From: Nitrobacteraceae bacterium AZCC 1564
Lineage (GTDB): Bacteria; Pseudomonadota; Alphaproteobacteria; Rhizobiales; Xanthobacteraceae
Direction of reading: 5' to 3'
NCBI GenBank assembly: GCA_036924835.1
Contig: JBAGRR010000001.1
Span: 4,789,001-4,853,000, forward strand
Length of the DNA stretch: 64,000 nt
The notes beneath the pieces are model-generated. The model made no database searches. It was not told where the DNA came from and saw only the letters and a list, made by a program, of their open reading frames with translations. Below, piece by piece: positions 53,267 to 60,030 of the stretch. The translations under genes and the position numbers were made by a program. Every line of letters starts with the position of its first letter. Positions within the stretch are counted from its first letter, which is position 1.

Positions 53267-53284
53267 TAGATAGTGTCCTATCTA
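53267..53284 (-). promoter_or_regulatory. Dyad operator before marR
   Basis: TAGATAG-TGTC-CTATCTA is a perfect 7+7 bp palindrome with a 4-nt centre, at the distance of a repressor site that blocks transcription and ribosome entry. Confidence 0.75.
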
Positions 53285-53358
53285 TTAGGCTGCAAATTAT
53301 TTTGGCCAAAACCATTCACGTTGCAGTGAAGGGCGCGGTTGTCGGGAACGTGCGTTTA

Positions 53359-53408
53359 GAGGGTCTCGACCGGAGTGGCCTATCGGTCCGCGTGAAGAAA
53401 GCGCGTCA
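53359..53408 (+). repeat. Interspersed repeat R1, copy 3
   Basis: GAGGGTCTCGACCGGAGTGG then CCTATCGGTCCGCGTGAAGA and AAGCGCGTC aligns with the copies at 28589 and 29121. Confidence 0.65.
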
Positions 53409-53477
53409 AGGGGGACTAGCTAAAGCTTGGACAACTTCAGCTTCCCCGACGAGGACCGGATGAACAACCTCTCAGAA

Positions 53478-53858
53478 CTAGAATGCGCGGACGATGTGCA
53501 GGGCTGCAACCAACGCGCCGACCGAGAGCACCACGGAGGCGATCATGTAGGCCACTGCGGAGAAGCTTTCGCCGCGCTCCACCAGATACCAGGCATCGAG
53601 CGAGAAGGTGGAGAACGTGGTGTAGCCGCCGCAGACGCCGATAAGGAGGAAGATGCGCGCCGCCTGTGGCAGATCCCATTTGGTGGCGAACAGGCCGACC
53701 AAAGTGCCGATAAGGAACGAGCCCGTGACGTTGATGATCAGCGTGCCCCAGGGGAAATCGCTGCCGAACAGTTTACCGGACCCGATGCTGACCAGATAGC
53801 GCAGCACCGAACCGGTCGCGCCGCCAGCGGCCACGGCCAGAATGAAGAGGGGGTTCAT
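53478..53858 (-). CDS. crcB: Fluoride channel CrcB/Fluc
   Basis: The 126-residue protein has four membrane segments and the Fluc signatures GGATGSVLRYLVS, FPWGTLIINVTGSFLIGTLV and GVCGGYTTFSTFSLD (with the polar track residues). It lets fluoride leave the cell as a dual-topology dimer. A fluoride riboswitch lies in its leader. AGGAG lies 9 nt before the ATG. Confidence 0.95.
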   Translation of the reverse strand: MNPLFILAVAAGGATGSVLRYLVSIGSGKLFGSDFPWGTLIINVTGSFLIGTLVGLFATKWDLPQAARIFLLIGVCGGYTTFSTFSLDAWYLVERGESFSAVAYMIASVVLSVGALVAALHIVRAF

Positions 53859-53867
53859 ATGCTCATG

Positions 53868-53900
53868 CTCCTACGCGCGCTCTCACGCGTGTTGTAGGAG
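53868..53900 (-). promoter_or_regulatory. Switch hairpin covering the crcB ribosome binding site
   Basis: The aptamer 3' strand CUCCUAC (53894-53900) is complementary to GUAGGAG (53868-53874), which contains the ribosome binding site; inner ACGCG/CGCGT extends the stem. The same CUCC pairs with GGGG inside the aptamer when fluoride is bound. Confidence 0.75.
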
Positions 53901-53945
53901 TCATCAGCCACCATGGCGGTTCTCGGGGGGACCCCATCCCCATCG
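53890..53945 (-). ncRNA. Fluoride riboswitch (crcB motif)
   Basis: On the minus strand the leader reads GGGGATGGGGTCCCCCCGAG, AACCGCCATGGTGGC and TGATGACTCCTAC. It contains the conserved GAUG, the ACCGCC...GGC helix, the UGAUG joiner and the terminal CUCCUAC, as in known fluoride aptamers. It lies 32 nt before the crcB start codon. Confidence 0.93.
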
Positions 53946-54195
53946 CGATATAATGTATCTCATGTCTATACCCGCCGCCGGGTTGCGGTTCAAGGCCGGC
54001 ATGCCCTGCCCAGATGGCTGAACCGCCCCATCAGGTTCCATCCTGAATGCATGCTTGTTGAGAGGCATTCTCGCTCCGGTTCCCGACGCACTGGAAAGTT
54101 CCATCGTGTTCCGATGCCGCACCCACCGCGCTACCTCTCGACAGAAGGGAACTTGCGCGACATCCTGAGCGAATTGCGGATCAGGATTATTTGAA

Positions 54196-54423
54196 ATGTT
54201 TGGACCTTTCAGATTGCACTCCGAACTCGGGGGAGCGGTGATTGTGAATCCGAGCGAGGCCGCGATGTTCATTCAGCGGCTGAACCCGGTCGACAAAGGC
54301 AAGCCGCATTGGCGGCTCGCCATGAGCATGATCGAGACGGCGGCGTGTTCAGAGGAGCAGGAGCAGAGGGCCGCAAGCGCCTTCGCGAAAGCACTCAGAA
54401 CCGAGATGTGGCTCGAGGATTGA
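54196..54423 (+). CDS. Small hypothetical protein, 75 residues
   Basis: The product is MFGPFRLHSELGGAVIVNPS followed by EAAMFIQRLNPVDKGKPHWR and a helical C-terminus (AASAFAKALRTEMWLED). It resembles small DUF982-type rhizobial proteins in length and layout, but the match is not firm. AGGA lies about 10 nt upstream of the ATG. Confidence 0.5.
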   Translation: MFGPFRLHSELGGAVIVNPSEAAMFIQRLNPVDKGKPHWRLAMSMIETAACSEEQEQRAASAFAKALRTEMWLED

Positions 54424-54425
54424 TC

Positions 54426-54863
54426 TCACCAGCTGCCGAAGAAGTTGGGGAAGAACGACGGTTGCGCCCACGCCGTCTGGCGCTGCGCGTACCGTTGCCG
54501 CGGATATTCGTGGCGCGCGATCTTGCGCGGCTTTGGCTTAGACTTTGAGGCGGCGGGCTTCGGCGATGTGTCAATCTGAGCCATCGCCTCGACGCGTGCA
54601 TCCTTCGTGGCGCTCGCATCAGTCCTCTCAACCGGCTTGGTCTCGGCGAGTTGAGTTGGCGGCGGCACGATGGTGGGCTGGCTGGTGTCGTAAATGATCG
54701 GGTCTTCCGCGACCCGGTTCGACGTGATGCGGATGGTGGTGTGATCGAATCCCGGTGCGTTCGCCTGCATTGGGGCTTCTGGTTTCGGAGCATAGGCATC
54801 GATCACGAAGAACATCGCGATCAGCGCCGCTCCGACGTAAAGAAAGTAACGGAAGACAGGCAT
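54426..54863 (-). CDS. Membrane-anchored Pro/Lys-rich protein
   Basis: The start at 54863 gives MPVFRYFLYVGAALIAMFFV, a membrane anchor, then a low-complexity segment (PKPEAPMQANAPGF, PTQLAETKPVERTDASATKD) and a basic C-terminus (KSKPKPRKIARHEYPRQRYA). The layout is that of small rhizobial envelope proteins without known function. 145 residues. It converges on the gene ending at 54423 with only 2 bp between. Confidence 0.6.
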   Translation of the reverse strand: MPVFRYFLYVGAALIAMFFVIDAYAPKPEAPMQANAPGFDHTTIRITSNRVAEDPIIYDTSQPTIVPPPTQLAETKPVERTDASATKDARVEAMAQIDTSPKPAASKSKPKPRKIARHEYPRQRYAQRQTAWAQPSFFPNFFGSW

Positions 54864-55264
54864 TTCACACCGGACAAACGCAAAAAACGCTAGCAACACT
54901 GATGAAGCGGAGAAGTTTCGGACATACGAACACGCCGCAGGTATTCAAGCTCTCTCACAAAGTTTTGTTCCTCTTGGTTAAGCGGCGCACCGTTCACTGC
55001 CGCGTGAAGGCGAGCGTGCACGACGGCTCTTAATACTTTAGACGCGCGACGCGCAGGCGAGGTTCAATTGTGGCGACGAAAACGCGTGCGTGACGTGGAG
55101 GAGCGTGCGCTCGCTCACGCTTCGTTACAGCGATGCGACAAAAACTGCCTGTGTTTGAGGCGTCGCCACATGCATGGTCAAACGATGGGCAGGTCAGGAA
55201 GTCGTCACAACCATTAAATCGAGAGATTTTCGGAACGTCGAAAACAGGCGCGCGTTCGCGCCTC
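54864..55264. other. Intergenic region, 401 bp
   Basis: Nothing certain seen. It holds the promoter of the minus-strand gene at 54863 and of the plus-strand gene at 55265. Confidence 0.35.
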
Positions 55265-55609
55265 ATGGACCGATCAATCAACACCCTACTCAGCTCCGAA
55301 GTATGGGCCGCATTAGCCGGACATCCTTACTATGCGCCTCTGGTTGAACTCGCCCGCCGCCTAAGACGTGGGGGAGAGCCGACAGACATAGAAAAAGTCG
55401 CTCTCGCACTCGCAGGCACACAGGGAAATGCGACAATGTACCTACAGCCAAACGGGCCAACCGCAGAAGACACTCTGCAAGAGATACTGCGCATTCTCGA
55501 TCATCAGGTCGTAGTGCAAGCGGAATTCTTGCTGCTGCATCGCTTGCTGCGCCAGCGGCTCGTCGGTGACGATTCATCTCGGGGGAAGATCACCCCCTAT
55601 GGGGTGTGA
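55265..55609 (+). CDS. Hypothetical protein, 114 residues
   Basis: Start ATG 55265 (MDRSINTLLSSEVWAALAGH) is preferred over 55133, whose extension looks non-coding. The protein is helical: PYYAPLVELARRLRRGGEPT, DTLQEILRILDHQVVVQAEF, LLLHRLLRQRLVGDD. No domain recognised. A perfect hairpin overlaps its stop codon (55603-55631). Confidence 0.5.
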   Translation: MDRSINTLLSSEVWAALAGHPYYAPLVELARRLRRGGEPTDIEKVALALAGTQGNATMYLQPNGPTAEDTLQEILRILDHQVVVQAEFLLLHRLLRQRLVGDDSSRGKITPYGV

Positions 55610-55631
55610 TGCCGATGACCGGCATCACACC
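55603..55631. terminator. Hairpin overlapping the stop of the 114-residue gene
   Basis: GGTGTGATGCC and GGCATCACACC form a perfect 11-bp stem around GATGACC. No T run follows; it could still slow or protect the transcript end. Confidence 0.5.
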
Positions 55632-55666
55632 ATATCTCAATGATCACTTCCCGATGAAGCGCCTTC

Positions 55667-55917
55667 TTAATGCACAGGTTTGGGCCGTGCATCAGCCCGG
55701 TCGTGCGTGCCGAACCGTTCGACCATCGTCGCGCTGGCCTGATTGAGACCAATCACTTCGACATGGGCGTCGTGAGGCCAACCTTCGGATCAACACCTGC
55801 GACGATGGCAAAGCCGATGGCTTCCGGAATGAGCGCCAGGGCGACAAGAATGCCTGAGAGGATTTCGGTGGGAACGTTCGTCAGCCACTCCCGGCGGACG
55901 GTTTGCAGGACTTTCAT
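55667..55917 (-). pseudogene. SulP transporter gene with internal deletion
   Basis: From ATG 55917 the frame reads [40 protein letters not shown] and [10 protein letters not shown], the start of a SulP transporter, then stops after about 53 codons. In the next frame it continues [20 protein letters not shown] and HDRADARPKPVH, the end of the STAS domain. About 400 codons in between are missing, so the gene is dead. Confidence 0.85.
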
Positions 55918-56374
55918 CTGTTAGAGACCAAACATGATCAGCGCAGCGCCGGGCAGGTGCCCGGTCGGCGGAAATGTCGACAGATTTTCTTGCGATACGC
56001 TGAGGGTTTCCGGGGGATAGGCGCCCGGCCGAGCCACCCGAAAAATCGGGTCCGACGAAGGGCCCTTCATAGCATGCTGCGTCGCGGCATCAAGACTTTA
56101 GCAGCGGCTCATGTGAGCAATCCCGATTTTTGATCGCTGTGCCACGCCGCTTCATTTGCGCACACAACGTCTTCGTTCATTTGTCATCATCGCTTCACAA
56201 GGAGCGGCCCGCGTGTTTGGCGCGCTTTGTAAGCATTCCATTCATTCGATGTTTGCGAACGCATCAACACGCGTGAGCGTGAGCCTGCCCCGCCGTTGCG
56301 CGGGTTGCGCATCGGGAGAGGCGCGGTAACATCATTATCTCTCGTGGACTGCTGCAGCCTCCCTGGAGGGTCAT
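55918..56374. other. Intergenic region, 457 bp
   Basis: No intact gene. A 10-bp inverted repeat AAAAATCGGG (56041-56050)/CCCGATTTTT (56122-56131) encloses 71 bp. A frame on the minus strand ending TTTGGTCTCTAA three bases before the pseudogene start may be the end of another lost gene. The right part should hold the amidohydrolase promoter. Confidence 0.4.
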
Positions 56375-57772
56375 ATGGTGTCCATGCTTCCCCGCCGGCC
56401 CGGTTCGGCGGGCATTACTGCTGCGCTGATTTTTTTCGCACTCGTTGTTGCAGTGCGTGTGGCGCAAGCCCAGCAAGCTTCTCCGCAAATTCAGCAGGCT
56501 GGCGCGGCAGTTACGCTGTTCAACAATGTCAGGGTGTTCGACGGCACGGGCACGGCATTATCCGAACCAACCAACGTGCTGGTGCGCGGCAACCTGATCG
56601 AGAAAATTTCAAATTCGCCGATCCCGACGGAGCGCAGCGCGACCACGACGATCATCGACGGCGGCGGGCGCACGCTGATGCCGGGGCTGATCGACGCGCA
56701 CTGGCACGCGATGTTGATCAGGCTCAATCCGGCGCAGGCAATCGTTGGCGATGTCGGATTCAGCAATCTGGCGGCGGGCGCGGAAGCCACCGACACCTTG
56801 ATGCGTGGTTTCACCACCGTGCGTGATGTGGGCGGGCCGGTGTTCGGTCTCAAGCAAGCCATCGATGCGGGCGTCATCAAAGGCCCGCGCATCTATCCGT
56901 CCGGCGCGATGATCACCGTCACCAGCGGCCACGGCGATTTCCGCCAGATGTCCGATCTGCCGCGCAAACTCGGCACGCTGACCCGCATGGAGCAGATCGG
57001 CGGCAGCATGGTTGCGGACAGCCCGGATGAAGTGCGCGTGCGCGTGCGCGAACAACTCATGCAAGGCGCCTCGCAGATCAAGCTGACGGCAGGAGGCGGT
57101 GTGTCATCACCGCACAGTCCGCTCGACGTCACCACTTTCACCGAGGCTGAACTGCGCGCCGCGGTGGAAGCCGCCAGTAACTGGGGGACTTACGTCACAA
57201 CACACGCGTTTACGCCGGAGGCGATCCGGCGGTCGGTGGCCGCGGGCGTGAAGTGCATCGAGCACGGCTTTCTGATGGATGAGGCAAGTGCGAAGCTTCT
57301 CGCGGAGAAAGACATCTGGCTCAGCCTGCAGCCGATCGCCGAGGAAATGGTGAACAACTTCCCTGAGGGCTCGGTTCAGCGCGTCAAGGCGGGCGTAGTG
57401 TTCCAAGGTATCGACAGGACGTATCAATTCGCGAAGAAGTACAAGCTGAAGACCGCGTTCGGCACCGACATCCTGTTTTCACCGGCGCTGGCGCAGCGGC
57501 AGGGCGAACTGCTCGCCATGCTGGTGAAATGGTACACGCCAGCCGAGGTGCTCGCCATGGCCACCGGCGCCAACGCGCAATTGCTGGCGATGTCGGGCGA
57601 GCGCAATCCCTATCCCGGCAAGCTCGGCGTGGTGCAGGAGGGGGCGCTGGCGGACCTGTTGCTGGTGGACGGCAATCCGCTGGAGAACATCAAGCTGATT
57701 GCCGACCCCGCCAAGGCCTTCAAGGTCATCATGAAGGACGGCACGATCTACAAGAACACGCTGACGCAGTGA
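56375..57772 (+). CDS. Exported metal-dependent amidohydrolase
   Basis: GGAGGG lies 5 nt before ATG 56375. The 465-residue protein has a signal peptide (cleavage near VAQA-QQ). The amidohydrolase fold is shown by LMPGLIDAHWHAML (metal HxH), KLTAGGGVSSPHSP (metal Lys region), TTHAFTPEAI and IEHGFLMDE (metal His), FGTDILFSP (Asp) and the C-terminal GALADLLLVDGNPLENI. The group includes imidazolonepropionase-like and prolidase-like enzymes; substrate unknown. It acts in the periplasm. Confidence 0.9.
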   Translation: MVSMLPRRPGSAGITAALIFFALVVAVRVAQAQQASPQIQQAGAAVTLFNNVRVFDGTGTALSEPTNVLVRGNLIEKISNSPIPTERSATTTIIDGGGRTLMPGLIDAHWHAMLIRLNPAQAIVGDVGFSNLAAGAEATDTLMRGFTTVRDVGGPVFGLKQAIDAGVIKGPRIYPSGAMITVTSGHGDFRQMSDLPRKLGTLTRMEQIGGSMVADSPDEVRVRVREQLMQGASQIKLTAGGGVSSPHSPLDVTTFTEAELRAAVEAASNWGTYVTTHAFTPEAIRRSVAAGVKCIEHGFLMDEASAKLLAEKDIWLSLQPIAEEMVNNFPEGSVQRVKAGVVFQGIDRTYQFAKKYKLKTAFGTDILFSPALAQRQGELLAMLVKWYTPAEVLAMATGANAQLLAMSGERNPYPGKLGVVQEGALADLLLVDGNPLENIKLIADPAKAFKVIMKDGTIYKNTLTQ

Positions 57773-57989
57773 GGGCGGCACCCTGAAGACAGCGGCGGCA
57801 CGATCGGGGCCTGCCGGGAAGCTGCGCCGCCAGGCGAACGGCCGTCCAATTGTCCCAACAAATTGATGCAATTCGCCCCGCTGCCTCGAACTTGATGTTG
57901 AAACCCTGCGACCAATGGGACGTGCGGGTACGAAGGGACTTGCGCTTTGTCACGGAATGCGATGGATGTCCCGCTGGGGAATTGGGAAA

Positions 57990-58109
57990 ATGAGTTGTTC
58001 AGTTCGAATGGAGGCCCGCAACCGGGGCTTCGTTCGTAAATCGTTGATGGTGCTCCTTTGGATTATCTGCGCGTTCGCGCTGTTTTGGATTTTGCAGGCC
58101 GCTGACTAG
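57990..58109 (+). CDS. Small membrane peptide ended by a palindromic module
   Basis: The 39-residue product from ATG 57990 (GGGGAATTGGGAAA upstream) reads MSCSVRMEARNRGFVRKSLM, then one membrane helix VLLWIICAFALFWILQAAD. The stop TAG (58107-58109) is part of the CTAG that opens the module at 58106. Function unknown. Confidence 0.4.
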   Translation: MSCSVRMEARNRGFVRKSLMVLLWIICAFALFWILQAAD

Positions 58110-58147
58110 TGTGGTGGTTCAGAAGTTCTGAACCTGAATCACAGTAG
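58106..58147. repeat. CTAG module, type 4, shortened
   Basis: CTAGTGTGGTGGTTCAGAAG then TTCTGAACCTGAATCACAGTAG. The TTCGC part and the loop are lost, leaving a short hairpin. Its CTAG gives the stop codon of the gene ending at 58109. Confidence 0.8.
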
Positions 58148-58160
58148 AATCATAGGCTTG

Positions 58161-58265
58161 CTAAAGCATGATCCGGAAAAGTGTGCAGCGGTTTTCCGAA
58201 AAGATCATGCTCAAACAATAACCTAAAGCGCGATGATGATTCATCCTGATCTCATCGCGCTTTAG
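58161..58265. repeat. Two-hairpin interspersed repeat R2, copy 2
   Basis: Inverted relative to 49238-49342. Hairpin AGCATGATCCGGAAAA / TTTTCCGAAAAGATCATGCT and hairpin CTAAAGCGCGATGATGATTC / GATCTCATCGCGCTTTAG. A 13-nt linker (AATCATAGGCTTG) separates it from the shortened module, as between CTAG modules. Confidence 0.85.
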
Positions 58266-58289
58266 TGTCCCTTTGATTCCGAAGTTCGC
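58263..58289. repeat. Half module, type 1 left arm
   Basis: TAGTGTCCCTTTGATTCCGA then AGTTCGC follows R2 directly, with no right arm. Confidence 0.7.
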
Positions 58290-58403
58290 GTCCGAGCAAG
58301 TCGCAAGCCTGTGCGAATTCTACCGCCAGGCCGCCGCGCGACATCGTTTGCCGTGCGTGAGCCGCGCCAAGGTTCATTTCTGTTTTTGATGAAGGCATTG
58401 CCG

Positions 58404-58832
58404 ATGACCGTTCAGCCTCTCGTGCCGTGGGTGAGATGGACACGGACGGGCGTTATCGGGATCGGCCTCGGCTGGGTGCCTTGCCTCTTCCTCTGGCATC
58501 GGTTCATTGAGCATAGCGAAGTCATACGGGCGGGACTCATCGTTGCGCTTTTTGCCTGGTCGATGATTTTCCCGTGGCTTTTGCTTCTCAGCCTGCTGTT
58601 GCCCACGCATAAGTTGCGCATCGTCGGCATGCCAGTGGTTTTTCTAGTGTGGTATTTGACTGCGACGTCGCCGCAGCCTTTCGGCAACCTGACGCCGGAG
58701 TCTGCGCCGTGGCTTGCGTTGTGGTTGACCACCTGCGTTGCCGTCACGCTTCTCGTTCCACAATTCACGACGATCGCTGCATTTGTCATCTTTGTCGCGA
58801 AGGACCTGAGAAAGAGATGGATGCGACGGTGA
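58404..58832 (+). CDS. Membrane protein of unknown function, 142 residues
   Basis: ATG 58404 has AAGG upstream; the frame is open to 58311. Four membrane segments are seen: GVIGIGLGWVPCLFLWHRF, AGLIVALFAWSMIFPWLLLL, IVGMPVVFLVWYLTATS and LALWLTTCVAVTLLVPQFTT. The end is basic (LRKRWMRR). The stop TGA (58830-58832) lies one base before a palindromic module. No family recognised. Confidence 0.55.
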   Translation: MTVQPLVPWVRWTRTGVIGIGLGWVPCLFLWHRFIEHSEVIRAGLIVALFAWSMIFPWLLLLSLLLPTHKLRIVGMPVVFLVWYLTATSPQPFGNLTPESAPWLALWLTTCVAVTLLVPQFTTIAAFVIFVAKDLRKRWMRR

Positions 58833-58833
58833 G

Positions 58834-58913
58834 TAGTGGAGCGGATTTGATGTTCGCTACGCTGCTTGCCGCGAATTCGTGATGCGAACGTCAAATCCCA
58901 GAGCTCCACTAGT
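58834..58913. repeat. CTAG module, type 2
   Basis: Left end TAGTGGAGCGG (CTAG worn to GTAG), inner GGATTTGATGTTCGC/GCGAACGTCAAATCC (one T-G pair), right end AGCTCCACTAG shared with the next module. Compared with the type 2 copy at 12167, an A-T pair has become G-C. Confidence 0.85.
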
Positions 58914-58987
58914 GTGGTGGTTCAGAAGTTCGCTTCATTCTCTCGGCGAGTCCTGTAAGCGAACTTCTGAACCAAAACCACACTAGA
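58910..58987. repeat. CTAG module, type 4
   Basis: CTAGTGTGGTGGTTCAGAAG, inner stem GGTTCAGAAGTTCGCTT/AAGCGAACTTCTGAACC, end ACCACACTAG. It shares its first CTAG with the type 2 module. Confidence 0.9.
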
Positions 58988-58999
58988 TCAATAACTTGC

Positions 59000-59073
59000 T
59001 AGTGTCCTTCGATTCCGAAGTTCGCAAACGAAGGTGCAGCGGAATAATGCGAACTTCGGAATCGGGACACTAG
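59000..59073. repeat. CTAG module, type 1
   Basis: Outer CTAGTGTCC/GGACACTAG, inner GATTCCGAAGTTCGCA/TGCGAACTTCGGAATC, perfect; second base pair from the end differs from the 12095 copy on both arms. Linker ATCAATAACTTG precedes it. Confidence 0.9.
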
Positions 59074-59085
59074 AATCTATATTTG

Positions 59086-59160
59086 CTAGTGGTCCTTCAA
59101 TTCTAACGTTCGCAAGAGTGCCCGCCGAGACGGATGCGAACGTGAGAATTGGACCACTAG
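59086..59160. repeat. CTAG module, type 3
   Basis: Outer CTAGTGGTCC/GGACCACTAG, inner AATTCTAACGTTCGCA/TGCGAACGTGAGAATT (one mismatch). Linker AATCTATATTTG precedes it. Two base pairs differ from the 12259 copy on both arms. Confidence 0.9.
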
Positions 59161-59308
59161 GCCGTGCAAATTAGTCACACCCGCGAAATTTGTGGGGAAA
59201 TTCATGAGTTTGCCCATCATCTGCCGCATCATGGCGGCATCAATGTCCGCACGACTTCATTAGGGCGTTGGGGAGAGCGTTGTGCTCCGCTCATGAAGGA
59301 GAGCCGCT

Positions 59309-59497
59309 ATGCCAGCATACAGTCAGCATTACCAGCATCACGCAAGCCATGCGCCGATGATGGTGTGTCCAAGCTGCAACCGCCTGCCGATGCAGATCAG
59401 GAACGTCGAGCCACACTGGAACGTCGCGAAGCTCGACGTGATCTTCGAGTGCCCGGAGTGTTGTACCGAAGTGCGCGAGACTGTGACAAAACAATAA
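59309..59497 (+). CDS. Small zinc-ribbon protein, 62 residues
   Basis: AAGGAGAG lies 6 nt before the ATG. The sequence has CPSC (MVCPSCNRLPMQIRNVEP) and CPEC (FECPECCTEVRETV), the two knuckles of a zinc ribbon, with a His-rich start (HYQHHASHAP). It is a known type of small rhizobial protein of unknown role. Confidence 0.7.
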   Translation: MPAYSQHYQHHASHAPMMVCPSCNRLPMQIRNVEPHWNVAKLDVIFECPECCTEVRETVTKQ

Positions 59498-59506
59498 CAG
59501 GCGGAC

Positions 59507-59878
59507 TTACGCTTCGCCGGGGGCGATGCCGACGCCATAATAATCGGCGCGGCCGGCCGACCTGAATTTTCGCGTCAGTTCACCGGCGCGCTGGAACGCT
59601 TTCGTCGTATCGCTGGCGTTGAGCGCCACGGTGGTGGTGATGTCCGTGAGGCTTCCACCGGCGGACGCCGCGAGCACTGCGGAAATCATCGACGGTTCGT
59701 CCGGCGCTTCGGCGATGATCAACCAGTCGTAATGCCCCAGAGTGAGATACCAGCCGATCAGCCGGCCACCGGCGGCGGCGAATAATTCCGCGACCGCTTC
59801 CGAGCGGTCTTCAGGCTTCGCGGACATGCCGCGGATGGCGGCGGACGTGTAACGGCCTTGCGAGATATAGATCGTCAT
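59507..59878 (-). CDS. GYD domain protein
   Basis: The 123-residue protein has the GYD fold signature MTIYISQGRYTSAAIRGMSA, AAGGRLIGWYLTLGHYDWLI and a long C-terminal part (TTTVALNASDTTKAFQRAGE). The family is of unknown function and common in rhizobia. It converges on the zinc-ribbon gene with 9 bp between. Confidence 0.9.
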   Translation of the reverse strand: MTIYISQGRYTSAAIRGMSAKPEDRSEAVAELFAAAGGRLIGWYLTLGHYDWLIIAEAPDEPSMISAVLAASAGGSLTDITTTVALNASDTTKAFQRAGELTRKFRSAGRADYYGVGIAPGEA

Positions 59879-60030
59879 GCGGATCTCCTCTGTGTTCGCG
59901 TGGTCCCTTACGTTTGGCCATTGGCCTCTTCACTTCCAACATGGCGTGTCGCGCTTTAAGCTCAAGGCGTGTTTAAGAGCGCTCGCGTGAGTTCACTGAT
60001 TGCTGATCCCGCCATGGGTGGAGTTCAACC

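Noticed and set aside
53913-54194. 93-residue plus-strand frame ending just before 54196
   Set aside because: Its start overlaps the fluoride riboswitch on the other strand, and its composition is basic and featureless.
58634-58650. CTAGTGTGGTATTTGAC inside the membrane protein gene, like a module start
   Set aside because: No second arm follows, and the stretch codes for a normal part of a membrane helix (VFLVWYLTA).
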